DNA from: CAVSLM01 sp963728895
GTDB taxonomy: Bacteria > Pseudomonadota > Gammaproteobacteria > JBBQDK01
Direction of reading: 5' to 3'
NCBI GenBank assembly: GCA_963728895.1
Contig: CAVSLM010000002.1
Span: 248,001-312,000 of the forward strand
DNA: 64,000 nucleotides
The notes below the pieces were generated by a model, which saw nothing but the letters and a program-made list of their open reading frames with translations, did no database searches and was not told where the DNA came from. Both the position numbers and the translations under genes were made by a program. The first letter of the stretch is position 1, and each line of letters opens with the position of its first letter. Shown piece by piece: positions 17,712-26,340 of this stretch.

Positions 17712-18976
17712 ATGGCCACTTTCACCGACGCGAAGGTCAAGGCACTCAGGGCGAAGGACGAGCGCTACGAGATGTTCGAGGGTAACGGCTTCGGCATCCG
17801 GGTGACCCCGAGGGGCGTCAAGTCCTGGGTCTGGCTGTATCGCTACGCCGGCAAGGTCCGTCGCCTGACGCTCGGCGAGTACAACCCCGGTTCCGCCGAT
17901 CACATGGGCCTGGCCGCTGCCCGGGCCGAGCACGCGGCGAACCTCGCCTTGCTCGAGAAGGGCACCAACCCCGCCGACCTGAAGCGCGAAGCGCAGCAGG
18001 CCGAGCGCGAGGCGCCCACGGTCGCGCAACTCGCCGGCGAATACCTCGAGCGCTGGGCGAAGCCGAAAAAGGCGAGCTGGCAGGAAGACGAGCGCATGCT
18101 CGCCAAGGACATCCTGCCGAAAATCGGCAAGCTCAAAGCGCAGGAGGTCCGGCGCCGGGACATCATCCGCATTCTCGACCGCGTTGCCGACCGCGGCGCG
18201 CTGGTGGCAGCGAACCGCATCGCCGCCTGATCAGCCGGATGTTTAACTTCGCCATCGAGCGCGGCATCGTGGAGGCGTCCCCGTGCGTGCGCCTGCAGAC
18301 CCATCGCGAGGCGCCGCGCGAGCGGGTGCTTAGCGACACGAGATCCGTACTTCTGTGGCTCAACCTCGAAGCTGCGGAGATGAGCCCGCGCGTGCGCTTG
18401 GCGCTCAAGCTCGTGCTCGTGACCGGACAGCGACCCGGAGAGGTCGCCGGCATGACCGTGGATGAGCTCGACGAAGACGGCACGACATGGACAATTCCGA
18501 CCGCCCGCATGAAAGGCCGACACCTCGGCGCTGCGCCCCACGTGGTGCCGCTGTCGGATTTCGCACAGAAGATCATCGAGGCTGCCCGTGAGCGCCGACA
18601 AAAAACAGCCCCAAGGGCACGCGGCAGGCGCAGCCCCAAGACGATAAGAAACCCGGTATGTTCGCCGGGCCCACAGGCGCGGTACTCACCAAAGGCGCCC
18701 TCGCGCACGCCGTGCGCCGCAATGCCATGGCTCTCGGCATCGAGTCGTTCCGACCACACGATCTGCGCCGCACTGCGCGATCAAAGTTCGCCGAGATCGG
18801 CATCAGTGAACATATCAGCGAGCGCATCCTCGGCCATCAGCTCCAGGGCATGGCGCGCGTCTACAACCAGCACCCTATATGGCGTGGAGAAGCGTAAGGC
18901 GCTGGAGACCTGGGCGCGGCGACTGAAGACCATCGTGTCGGGCAAGGCTGCCGGTAACGTGGTGATGATCCGCTGA
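17712..18976 (+). pseudogene. int: Tyrosine recombinase/integrase, broken by frameshifts
   Basis: P4-type integrase that would insert the element at tRNA-Thr. The N-terminal DUF4102 domain is intact (FTDAKVKALRAKDERYEMFEGNGFGIRV). A one-base loss near 18228 moves the frame so that MFNFAIERGIVEASPCVRL continues the core-binding/catalytic region (LVTGQRPGEVAGMTVDEL). A second change near 18600-18650 moves to a frame with RPHDLRRTARSKFAEIG and SERILGHQLQGMARVYNQH, which hold the catalytic Arg, His and Tyr. A third near 18880 restores GVEKRKALETWARRL. All catalytic residues are present, so the protein would work if the indels are sequencing errors. Confidence 0.85.
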
Positions 18977-19683
18977 TGGCGCCGCGGGAAACCACGGGCA
19001 TACCCTGCGATGGTACGCTCGCATGGGTCGGCGCTGCGGCCTATCTCGCGACACTCGCATACCCCGAAGACACTGCGAAACGCGATCATTTCATCAGGCA
19101 CGTTGCGGCCACACGAGCTCGGCAGTGGGTCGCTGCGGGCGGAACCTGGGACGATGTGCCGGAGTCCTTGCGCATCCGCAAGGACAAGCTTTACGCCAAG
19201 GGGCCTTTCGGACCTTGCCTTGCGCGCATCGTGGGCGCGCGAATAGCAGCGGCCTACATGGGACGGGAGCTGATAGGGCGCGTGGATTTTGAGAGCACGC
19301 GCCGCGATCCCGGCGCAGCATGGTTAGGACAGCGATCGGCGCGCCCCGCACTAACGCTGAAGATCGTCCCCACGATAGACGGGAAACCTGCGACGGTGAA
19401 CACCCTGGCCGAGCACGCCGTGACCCGCGGATTCCATGCGAGCCGCACGAACGTAATCACGCGCATCTGGTCCCCATCGAAGCCCGTGCTCCATCTCGCA
19501 ATTGCACTGCTCGACCGCATTGCGGAGCTCGACAACGTGGTGGACCTGCCGGCACTGATCGGCGACCCGGTATGGGTGAGGGCAGCGGTGGGAAACGCAG
19601 AATTGCTGCGAATCCACATTACCCGCTCGCCGTACATCGGCATCACCGACGAGCAGACGATTCGCCTCCTTCCCAAGCAGTAG
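18976..19683 (+). CDS. Hypothetical protein of the integrated element
   Basis: A 235-residue soluble protein whose ATG overlaps the integrase stop (TGATG), so it is probably co-expressed. The N-terminal part (about 15-95) is helical. The middle (TIDGKPATVNTLAEHAVTRGFHASRTNVITRIWSPSKPVLHLAIAL) looks like a compact domain. No membrane segment or known motif was seen. Proteins of this kind are common beside integrases of small proteobacterial prophages, but their function is not known to me. Confidence 0.6.
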   Translation: MAPRETTGIPCDGTLAWVGAAAYLATLAYPEDTAKRDHFIRHVAATRARQWVAAGGTWDDVPESLRIRKDKLYAKGPFGPCLARIVGARIAAAYMGRELIGRVDFESTRRDPGAAWLGQRSARPALTLKIVPTIDGKPATVNTLAEHAVTRGFHASRTNVITRIWSPSKPVLHLAIALLDRIAELDNVVDLPALIGDPVWVRAAVGNAELLRIHITRSPYIGITDEQTIRLLPKQ

Positions 19684-19784
19684 CCGACCCTGCGCCTCGC
19701 CGCACCCACTTTCTTAGACTAGATGCGCCGGCCGTCACGCGCCGGTACGGTGTGCTCTGCGACATACCACGGAGGCACCACCCC

Positions 19785-20009
19785 ATGCACAGCACCACAC
19801 CGACCGCATCGAAGAAGCGCGCGAATGATCCGCCCGTCCGCTTCGTTGATTGGGATTACGCGCAGCGCCTGACCAGCAAGTCGAGGACAACGCTGTGGCG
19901 GTGGATTCAGACCGGGGACTTCCCGCGCCCGCGCATGGTGGGGCCGAATTCCAGCATGTTCATCGAGAGCGAACTGTTGGAATGGCACGCGCGTAAGGCG
20001 GCGGGCTGA
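19785..20009 (+). CDS. AlpA-like excisionase/transcription regulator
   Basis: A 74-residue DNA-binding protein. The segment VDWDYAQRLTSKSRTTLWRWIQTGDFPRPRMVGPNSSMFIESELLEWHARK is the MerR-like winged helix of the AlpA family, which activates integrase or excision genes in P4-like satellites and prophages. GGAGG at 19771-19775 stands 9 bases before the ATG. It follows the hypothetical gene by about 100 bases and precedes the replication genes, the usual place for such regulators. Confidence 0.85.
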   Translation: MHSTTPTASKKRANDPPVRFVDWDYAQRLTSKSRTTLWRWIQTGDFPRPRMVGPNSSMFIESELLEWHARKAAG

Positions 20010-20010
20010 C

Positions 20011-20655
20011 ATGCCCCCCAAATGGATGCGCCCTGGCCGGCGGCGATCCGGGCAGGGCGCGGGGAACTACAGAGACGCTCTGGACGAGCACCTGCAGTCT
20101 ACCCGCCCCGCATCTCCACCGCCACCAGCGCCACCGAGTCCCGCTCGCTGTGCCCGCTGCGGCATCGTGTTTCGCCGGCCGCCACCCGCCGCATGGTGGG
20201 CGCTACTGCAGGTCATGTTTCGCGCATCTTCGCGCGCATCAGGCGCTGCAGCAGCTGCGGGAGGTGACGCCATGACCCGGCGGCCCCTTCCACCCTTCGG
20301 GCGCATATTGCAGCAGCGCATCGCCGACCGATCGAACTGGCACCGCTGGTGGGGCTGCACCGCCACAGGGCTTAGCGTTTTCGTGGTGACCGGCGTCGGC
20401 GCCTGGAACTGGGCGCGGTGGCGCCTACCGACCCGGCTGGTGCTGGTCGCGCCGCCCGGCACCGATCCCGAGGCCTACGACTGGCGCCTGCTCGCCGGCC
20501 ACGATCCGATCCTGTTGATGGCCGCGGGACAGACCGATGGCGAGCACGTGCGGCGGCTGGTCATAGCGCTCATGGGCGCCGGAATTTCGCGAGTGCTGGA
20601 CCTGCGCGGCGGCGGCACTCTCTACCGACGCGCCAGCAGCCAGGAGGCCGCATGA
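20011..20655 (+). CDS. Phage-type hypothetical protein(s), CxxC and membrane-helix regions
   Basis: One open frame of 214 residues that may be two genes. The first part (to about residue 87) is Pro/Ala-rich with a CARC pair and the segment AWWALLQVMFRASSRASG. A GAGGTGA site and ATG at 20272 could start a 127-residue second protein (TRRPLPPFGRILQQRIADR...) with one hydrophobic segment (GLSVFVVTGVGAWNWARW) and a C-terminal region of alternating strands (GISRVLDLRGGGTLY). The frame ends in the ATGA overlap with the next gene. Not recognised; small linked genes like this are typical of prophage replication regions. Confidence 0.5.
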   Translation: MPPKWMRPGRRRSGQGAGNYRDALDEHLQSTRPASPPPPAPPSPARCARCGIVFRRPPPAAWWALLQVMFRASSRASGAAAAAGGDAMTRRPLPPFGRILQQRIADRSNWHRWWGCTATGLSVFVVTGVGAWNWARWRLPTRLVLVAPPGTDPEAYDWRLLAGHDPILLMAAGQTDGEHVRRLVIALMGAGISRVLDLRGGGTLYRRASSQEAA

Positions 20656-22034
20656 GCTCTGCACGCGATGCACACGACGTTTATGTTGATGTCCTTGATC
20701 GCGACCCATGGCCAGAGCCCGAGCCATTGCCGGAGGGCCTGCCGCCCGTGCCCGTGCTAGACCCGGTTCTGTTGCCAGATGCCTTCCGACCGTGGATCGA
20801 GGATGTATCGGAGCGCATACAAGCCCCCATTGATTTCCCGGCGGTTGCCGCACTGGTGGCGCTATCCGCTGTGGTCGGACGCCAGATCGGGGTGCGGCCG
20901 CGTCAGCATGATGACTGGACCGCAATTCCTAATCTGTGGGGCGCGATCATCGGTCGCCCGGGCCTTCTCAAATCCCCATCACTGCAAGAGCCGCTCCGAC
21001 CACTGCGGCGGCTGGAGATCAGGGCGCGCGATGAATACGACATCGCGGTTGCGCAGCACCAGGCCAGCCAAGTGATTCGGGACGCGGAGCGAGGGGAAAC
21101 GAAGAAGAAAATCGCGAAGGCGATCCGCGAAGGCAAAGATCCCGGGTTGATCGCGGCGTCATTGCGCAGTGGTGAGGATGCCGCGCCGGTACGCCGCCGA
21201 TACATCACCCACGATTCGACCGTTGAAAAACTGGGTGAGCTGCTCTCCGCGAACCCGCGCGGAATTTTGGTATTCAGGGACGAGTTGACAGGATGGTTGC
21301 GATCCCTGGACCGCGACGGGCAGGAATGCTCCCGCGCGTTTTATCTTGAGAGCTGGAACGGCAACGGCAGCTACTCGTTTGACCGAATCGGGCGCGGGAC
21401 CATCGACATTCAAGCCGCATGCGTCAGTGTCCTGGGCGGTATCCAGCCGGGGCCACTGAGCGAATACCTGCGCGGTGCGCTTGATGGCGGCGTGGGCGAT
21501 GACGGTCTGCTGCAGCGCTTGCAGGTCGTTGTCTGGCCCGATCCGCCGCGGGATTGGCGGGACGTGGATCGCTGGCCAGACACCTCCGCCCGGCAAGGAG
21601 CGTGGGCGGTGTTCGATCGGCTCGATGGCCTGGTTCCCGATGCCATTGGCGCGCAGCGCGATGGTGAGCAGGATTCGATCCCCTACCTTCGGCTGCACCC
21701 GGCCGCGCTGGAGGTGTTCCGGGAATGGCGCCATCGACTTGAGCGGCGACTTCGCGCCGGGGGAGATCACCCCGCCTTCGAGGCGTACCTGGCCAAGCAT
21801 CGATCCCTGATCCCTTCCATTGCGCTCCTGTTACACCTTGCAGACGCGCCGGAGGGTGGCCCGGTGACCGAGACGGCGATGGTGTTCGCCATCGCCTGGG
21901 GCGGATATTTGGAGGCGCATGCACGTCGGCTATATGCCTATGCACTTGACCCCGCGCTTGCCGCAGCCCGCGAGCTCGAGCGCCATATCAAAACGGGCGA
22001 CATCGGGACTCCCTTCCAGGCGCGCGATGTCTAA
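20652..22034 (+). CDS. DUF3987-type helicase/primase-like replication protein, cut short by an in-frame stop
   Basis: A 460-residue protein resembling phage and satellite DUF3987 replication proteins. An N-terminal acidic linker leads to LPDAFRPWIEDVSERIQAPIDF, then a Walker-A-like GRPGLLKS at residues 101-108. An RDELTGWLRSLDRDGQE segment follows, in the place of Walker B, then FYLESWNGNGSYSFDRIGRGT and CVSVLGGIQP. The frame stops at TAA (22032-22034), but the same frame goes on with GWRLLDRDGVIRALDYLADLG to a TGA at 22182-22184 that overlaps the next start. This is the usual C-terminal domain, so one base change (Tyr codon to TAA) or an error has shortened the protein. The start overlaps the upstream stop. 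Confidence 0.78.
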   Translation: MSSARDAHDVYVDVLDRDPWPEPEPLPEGLPPVPVLDPVLLPDAFRPWIEDVSERIQAPIDFPAVAALVALSAVVGRQIGVRPRQHDDWTAIPNLWGAIIGRPGLLKSPSLQEPLRPLRRLEIRARDEYDIAVAQHQASQVIRDAERGETKKKIAKAIREGKDPGLIAASLRSGEDAAPVRRRYITHDSTVEKLGELLSANPRGILVFRDELTGWLRSLDRDGQECSRAFYLESWNGNGSYSFDRIGRGTIDIQAACVSVLGGIQPGPLSEYLRGALDGGVGDDGLLQRLQVVVWPDPPRDWRDVDRWPDTSARQGAWAVFDRLDGLVPDAIGAQRDGEQDSIPYLRLHPAALEVFREWRHRLERRLRAGGDHPAFEAYLAKHRSLIPSIALLLHLADAPEGGPVTETAMVFAIAWGGYLEAHARRLYAYALDPALAAARELERHIKTGDIGTPFQARDV

Positions 22035-22180
22035 CGATCAGGCTGGCGCCTGCTGGACCGCGATGGCGTGATTCGCGCGCTCGACTATCTGGCCGACCTT
22101 GGGCGGGTGCGCTCCGAGCGTCAAGAGACTCCCGGCAGGACGCGAGAGGTCTGGCATATCCATCCCGATCTGGTGCTTCG

Positions 22181-22464
22181 ATGAGCGACTACGCCGCGGC
22201 GCTCGAGCGCCTAAAAAAACTCAAGAATGGGGGGGCGGCCTACCGACAAAACCGACAGAAGGGGCTTTTGTCAGTTCTGTCGGTACCCCACCCCCCACCA
22301 TCACAGAAATTTCGCGGCGGAGGCCGTACCACTTCCGCCTGCACAATGGCGAAGGCGGAGGCACCTGGATTACCACCGCTGCCACCCTGGAGGATGCCCG
22401 CGCGGAGCTTGCGCGCGTGTACGGCGAGCGCTTGGCGGTGGTGGTCGAGGGCGCCCGCCCATGA
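22181..22464 (+). pseudogene. Small phage protein split by a frameshift
   Basis: The ATG at 22181 (overlapping the end of the helicase frame) gives DYAAALERLKKLKN. The continuation then fits another frame (LPTKPTEGAFVSSVGT, then GTWITTAATLEDARAELARVYG to the stop at 22464). The switch lies near a run of seven A and a run of seven G (about 22213-22238). Short proteins with a TKPTKG-like motif are common after DUF3987 genes in proteobacterial prophages. Function unknown. Confidence 0.55.
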
Positions 22465-22710
22465 CCGCGCACCCCGTGATCCTCGCCCGCCGCTCCGGCG
22501 TACACCTGATCTTCCGCTGCTCCCACTGCCGGCGCGAGCACTCCCATGGTGTTTGCTCCGGCGATCCCGCGTGCCGATGCCAAGCGCACCCGCGGCCGGC
22601 TCCCCTGCACCTGCCCACTGGGATCTGGCGACGGGCACCGCGTGGCGCACTGCAGCGATCCGCGCTCGCCCTACTACGCGTCGGGCTATGTCCTGCGGGA
22701 GGTCCGATGA
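22461..22710 (+). pseudogene. Small Cys-rich phage protein split by a frameshift
   Basis: The start ATGA overlaps the previous stop. The first frame reads GVHLIFRCSHCRREHSHGVC, a zinc-ribbon-like Cys pair. A shift near 22580-22600 is needed to reach CTCPLGSGDGHRVAHCSDPRS and the stop at 22708-22710. Both halves show the same codon style and a coherent small zinc-binding protein. The role is not known. Confidence 0.5.
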
Positions 22711-22869
22711 GACGCAAGCCAGTAGTCCGGGCGCAGGCCGAGCGCATGGCCCGCCAGGGACATGGCGCCGAGGCCATCGCACGGCGCTGCGGCATCGACC
22801 GGCGCCAAGGCGCGGGAGCTGCTGCGAGGGATGGGGCCGCAGCAGATCCCGAAGGGCGGACGCGCATGA
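22707..22869 (+). pseudogene. Small helix-turn-helix-like phage protein split by a frameshift
   Basis: The start overlaps the previous stop. RRKPVVRAQAERMARQGHGAEAIARRCGIDR looks like a helix-turn-helix. An extra G near 22802 breaks the frame, and the alternative frame continues KARELLRGMGPQQIPKGGRA to a stop that overlaps the next ATG. About 53 residues if joined. Confidence 0.45.
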
Positions 22870-23291
22870 CCGACGCGCAACGCCTGGCCGCCACCCGCCG
22901 CCGGCTCCCGAGCGATCTGCCGATCCGTGCCGTACTGGCCAGCGCGGTGGACCGGCTCGACGACCGCTATGCGCGCGGCGTTTGCGATCCCGCGCCCGAC
23001 GAGCTGCCGCCGCCCGACTCGGCGCGTGCCGACCGGCTCTTGCGCGCCGCCTGGGCCGGTCCCGTGGTGCTGGTATCGCAGGCCGATCCGCTGGACGTGG
23101 CGTGCTGGCTGCTCGCGTGCTGGTCCGGCATCGCCACGCACCGGCTGATCGCCGGGCGCTTGGCTGAGAGCGGACTGGCCGCGCCTGACCGGCGCGATTT
23201 CGATTTTGGCCGAGATGGACCTGTACATTCGGCGGGATGGCAAGTGACGCTGCCCGTGCGCGCGGCGGACCGGCGGGCTGAGCGCCGATGA
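22866..23291 (+). CDS. Hypothetical protein of the integrated element
   Basis: A 141-residue protein whose ATG overlaps the preceding stop. It is Arg/Asp-rich with a helical start (LAATRRRLPSDLPIRAVLASAVDRLDDRYARG) and one moderately hydrophobic stretch (GPVVLVSQADPLDVACWLLACWSGIATHRLIAG). No known motif. It belongs to the string of overlapping small genes between the replication and capsid genes. Confidence 0.5.
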   Translation: MTDAQRLAATRRRLPSDLPIRAVLASAVDRLDDRYARGVCDPAPDELPPPDSARADRLLRAAWAGPVVLVSQADPLDVACWLLACWSGIATHRLIAGRLAESGLAAPDRRDFDFGRDGPVHSAGWQVTLPVRAADRRAERR

Positions 23292-23415
23292 GGGTGTGTA
23301 TGGGCATGTGTATGCTTCGGGTCCTTCATGGCACTACCACACGGACAACAGGGGCTCGCAATGGTCCTAGCGCCAGCGCTCTGTGTGCTCCTCCACAACG
23401 CCCACGAGGCACCGC

Positions 23416-23799
23416 GTGAACGCTCCTGACTGGCTCGCTGCACTGGCCGACCACGAGCACCTGGTGCTCGAGCTGGTGCGCTCACATGGCGATTTGCGCC
23501 GCATGGTGAGGGACGATCATCTGCGGCGCGCCGCTGCGCTGCTCGGCGGTTCGTCGTGGGCCCGGGCGCGGCTGCTGCAGGCCGAGCTCGCGCGCTACCA
23601 GTGTTCGAGGCGCTTTCGACTTGCGCGGGTGCGCGGCCGGGAGATCGGGACCGAGTTCGAACAGGCGTTGTTCATGGCGTTGTGCTGGGGACCGTGCCCG
23701 ACTTCGGTCCGGTCGTTGTACCGCGCACTGACATCACGCCACCTTGTGCTGTCAGTGGATCACGCGCGAGACTCCGGCGCCAGGATGAACAGAGGATGA
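23416..23799 (+). CDS. Hypothetical protein of the integrated element
   Basis: A 127-residue basic protein. The GTG at 23416 with GAGG 8 bases upstream is preferred over an ATG 33 bases earlier. It is helical (PDWLAALADHEHLVLELVRSHGDLRRMVRDDHLRRAAALLGG), followed by Arg-rich segments and a CW/CP pair. A nucleic-acid-binding role is possible but unproven. It precedes the capsid gene. Confidence 0.45.
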   Translation: MNAPDWLAALADHEHLVLELVRSHGDLRRMVRDDHLRRAAALLGGSSWARARLLQAELARYQCSRRFRLARVRGREIGTEFEQALFMALCWGPCPTSVRSLYRALTSRHLVLSVDHARDSGARMNRG

Positions 23800-23822
23800 G
23801 CGAATGAGCTGGACCGAGGACC

Positions 23823-24866
23823 TTGCCAGAACGAAGCCCGCCGAAGCCCCGCATGCTGGTCGTCGAGGCACTGATGCTGCGCGCGGGATTGCGGGACGCG
23901 CAGGATCTTCCGGAGCTCGTGCACGACCTGGCCGAAGCGCGAACGTTGTTGGAGTTCGCCCGCGCCGAGGCCGTGCGGCGTGAAGGGCATGCTGCGTATG
24001 ACCGTCCGCCCGACGCGCTGATCCACCGCGAAATCGAGCTCGGCATCGGCGAGGCCGTCCTGGAAAATGCCGCACAGCACGCCGCGCTGGAGGCGTACAC
24101 GGCACCGCGGCAGTCCCATTCGGTGTGGACCCGCGCGGTTACCGCGCAGAATTTCAAGCCGGTGGAGCACGCCATTGTTGCGCCGCCACGCCTGCAGAAG
24201 ATTCCCGCATCCGGCGGACCCGTGGACATCGCGAGCATCCACGGCAGCAGCGAGCAGATCGCGCTCGACACCTACGCCATCTCCATCCCGGTTCCGCGCG
24301 CCGCGCTGGTGTCCTCGGACTTGTCCAGCGAGTTGCTCGCCGCTGCAGGATTCGGGATTTCGGCACGTGCGCTCGAGGCCGATCTGACCTACGCGATGCT
24401 GGCCGCGAACGCGAACATGGCGGATGGGACGCCGCTGTTCGATGCGAGCCGCGGCAATCTCCGCACCGAGGTCGATGCCATCACCGTTGCCGTGCTGGAC
24501 GACGCCTTCGAGGCGTTGCGCATGCAGAAAGACGAGGCCGAAAACTTCATGGCCTTGGCGCCATGCGCGATCATCGTCCCGGCGGCCGCGGAGGCCAACG
24601 CGCGGGCCTGCATCACCGCCATGTACGGTGCGAGTCCAGATGCGCCACGGGTCTTGCCTGAGCCGCGCGTGTCTGGGTCAGCCTACGTCGTGAGCGACCC
24701 GGCACTGCGCGCCAGCACGTTCCTCGTCCACCTGACGGGCAAGCCGCTGCGCGTCTCGTCCGGGCGGATCGAAAACTGGGACGGGATGGTCTGGCGCTGC
24801 TATTTCGATGTCGCGGTGCGTGCGGTGTCCTGGCGCGGCATCGTGCGCGTTACGCTGAGCACCTGA
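23823..24866 (+). CDS. Phage major-capsid-like protein (Mu gpT / protease-capsid fusion type)
   Basis: A 347-residue protein. The segment DLTYAMLAANANMADGTPLFDASRGNL, the run FMALAPCAIIVPAAAEANARACI, and the ending SGRIENWDGMVWRCYFDVAVRAVSWRGI follow the pattern of capsid proteins that are fused to a ClpP-like protease in many prophages. Here the N-terminal part is only about 90 helical residues (LRDAQDLPELVHDLAEARTLLEF...). No protease catalytic triad is visible, so the protease half is lost or shortened. A better ribosome-binding site (AGAGGA) points to an ATG at 23804 in another frame, so a frameshift near the start is likely. Capsid identity is inferred from these motifs only. Confidence 0.62.
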   Translation: MPERSPPKPRMLVVEALMLRAGLRDAQDLPELVHDLAEARTLLEFARAEAVRREGHAAYDRPPDALIHREIELGIGEAVLENAAQHAALEAYTAPRQSHSVWTRAVTAQNFKPVEHAIVAPPRLQKIPASGGPVDIASIHGSSEQIALDTYAISIPVPRAALVSSDLSSELLAAAGFGISARALEADLTYAMLAANANMADGTPLFDASRGNLRTEVDAITVAVLDDAFEALRMQKDEAENFMALAPCAIIVPAAAEANARACITAMYGASPDAPRVLPEPRVSGSAYVVSDPALRASTFLVHLTGKPLRVSSGRIENWDGMVWRCYFDVAVRAVSWRGIVRVTLST

Positions 24867-24869
24867 TCC

Positions 24870-25382
24870 GTGCTCGAGCGCGTCAAGCATTTCTTGACCG
24901 GCGAGACCAGCGCCACTCGCAACCATGCGCGCTTGGTCGATGCCAGTTTCAATGTGCTGCTGACCATCGGTGCTGGTTCCGATGTGCTGGTATACAGCGG
25001 CGACGAGATGCTGGCCGCGCTGTGGATTGGCGGTGCGGGCGACGTCAAGGTTCGCACCAGTGACGCGTCTGACATCACCATTGTCGGCGTGCCGGCAGGT
25101 ACGTGCTGCCGATCTGCTGCACCAGGGTTTGGCAGACCGGCACCAGCGCCAGCGCGATCATCGGATTGCGGCGCAGCGTTTCATGACCCTTTTCTTCTCG
25201 CGCGTGTTCATCCATGGCACACAGCGAGGTGGCGTCTCGCGACGCCCGCCCAGCCGGCGGTGGCGCGTAACACCGGCTCAAGCAGCCGCGTCGGATTGTC
25301 CTCGCTGTCCGGCGCGGCGCTCATCTACTCGTGCCAGGTACGTCCACACCTTGTGGACGTACCTGGGCTGTTCGAGCATTGA
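24870..25382 (+). CDS. Phage-type hypothetical protein, 3' part doubtful
   Basis: GTG start three bases after the capsid stop. Residues 1-77 look coding (FLTGETSATRNHARLVDASF, LLTIGAGSDVLVYSGDEMLAAL). From about base 25100 the plus-strand product becomes low-complexity, while the minus strand shows better coding. The original gene was therefore probably cut there by a rearrangement. Function unknown; its place after the capsid suggests a head or connector gene. Confidence 0.4.
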   Translation: MLERVKHFLTGETSATRNHARLVDASFNVLLTIGAGSDVLVYSGDEMLAALWIGGAGDVKVRTSDASDITIVGVPAGTCCRSAAPGFGRPAPAPARSSDCGAAFHDPFLLARVHPWHTARWRLATPAQPAVARNTGSSSRVGLSSLSGAALIYSCQVRPHLVDVPGLFEH

Positions 25383-25500
25383 CAGCGCACGTGTCAAAAT
25401 ACCGGCGGGGTCCTTTGGTACCAGCAGACCCACGGGTAACGGGCGCGCGCTATTCACGCGTAGTTTGTCCGGGAATATCACTTCCTTTTCCGCACCTTGA
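25075..25500 (-). pseudogene. Remnant of a minus-strand gene of unknown function
   Basis: Two minus-strand frames read like one protein: FPDKLRVNSARPLPVGLLVP and TRALSMLEQPRYVHKVWTYL in the first, then DEHAREEKGHETLRRNPMIA and LVPVCQTLVQQIGS in the second, with GC-rich third positions. A frameshift near 25280 separates them. It runs into the end of the gene at 24870. I do not recognise the family. Confidence 0.35.
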
Positions 25501-25510
25501 GCCCTGACGC

Positions 25511-26033
25511 ATGACCATTCCTGCCGCCGACACCCCACTTTCCGCTCGCGAGCTCGCCGCCGTGCTGGGCCTGACCCGCAGGCAGATCGACACGCTGCAC
25601 CGTCAGGGTGTGTTGACGCAGATCAGTGCCGCCCGCTATGCGCTGGGCGCCGCGGTGCAGTTCGTACATCGAGTACGTGCAGGCCGGTGGCGGCAACGCC
25701 ACGACCGGCGAGGCGAAGAGAAGGTGGATGGCCGCAAAAGCGCAGCAGGCCGAGGCCGAGGCCGCACGCCAGCGCGGCGAGCTGGTACCGCTCGAGGATG
25801 CGCAGCACGCAGCGCGCGAGGCCATGCTCATTGTGCGCGCCGAGACCGAAGCAATCGCCAGCCGCGTCGCTGGTGAGCTTGCCGCACTGTCCGATCCGGG
25901 CGCGATCCGCTCTCGGCTGCTCGTCGAGGTGCGTCGTGCGCTGGCGTCGGCGACGGAGCGACTCATGGCGCTGGGACCACCACCCGCCACACCGCCGCGA
26001 CGATCCGGGCGTGCGGTCGCCAAGCGCCGCTGA
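25511..26033 (+). pseudogene. Nu1-like small terminase subunit, split by a frameshift
   Basis: The small terminase recognises phage DNA for packaging. The first frame gives a MerR-like helix-turn-helix (TPLSARELAAVLGLTRRQIDTLHRQGVLTQ) as in lambda Nu1. Near 25660 the frame must change to continue YIEYVQAGGGNATTGEAKRRWMAAKAQQAEAEAARQRGELVPLEDA, a coiled-coil oligomerisation segment, and AALSDPGAIRSRLLVEVRRAL to the stop. The joined length, about 173 residues, fits the family. No large terminase follows. Confidence 0.7.
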
Positions 26034-26340
26034 TCCGCCCTGCCGCGCGCCAGCAGCCGGCACAGCTCGTGCTGCTGCTCGGGTGTCAGCGGCGGAAGGA
26101 CGCGCAGGAGGTTTTCGGAAAATGCTACGGGCGTAGCACCTTCTGCTACGGCTCCATCTTCTCGTAGCAGGCCGGAATCGCGAACCGTCGTACCAACCAG
26201 TTCCCAAGCCTTCGAGTCGATCTTCTGTAGCGCCGCATAGACTTTGACCTTCTCGCGGCTCCATCCCAGATCATCCGCCACCGCCTGCTGGGTCTTGCCG
26301 TCGCTGCATGCCTGTGCGCTGCGCGGGCGATCACCACCGA
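26024..26340 (-). pseudogene. ParB/Spo0J-like partition protein fragment
   Basis: The minus strand encodes KTQQAVADDLGWSREKVKVY, the helix-turn-helix of ParB-like proteins, followed by AALQKIDSKAWELVGTTV and VAFSENLLRVLPPLTPEQQHELCRLLARG, seen in ParB-like proteins of phage-plasmids and satellites. The N-terminal ParB nuclease-like domain is not found upstream, so this is a fragment. Its 3' end converges on the small terminase gene. Confidence 0.6.
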
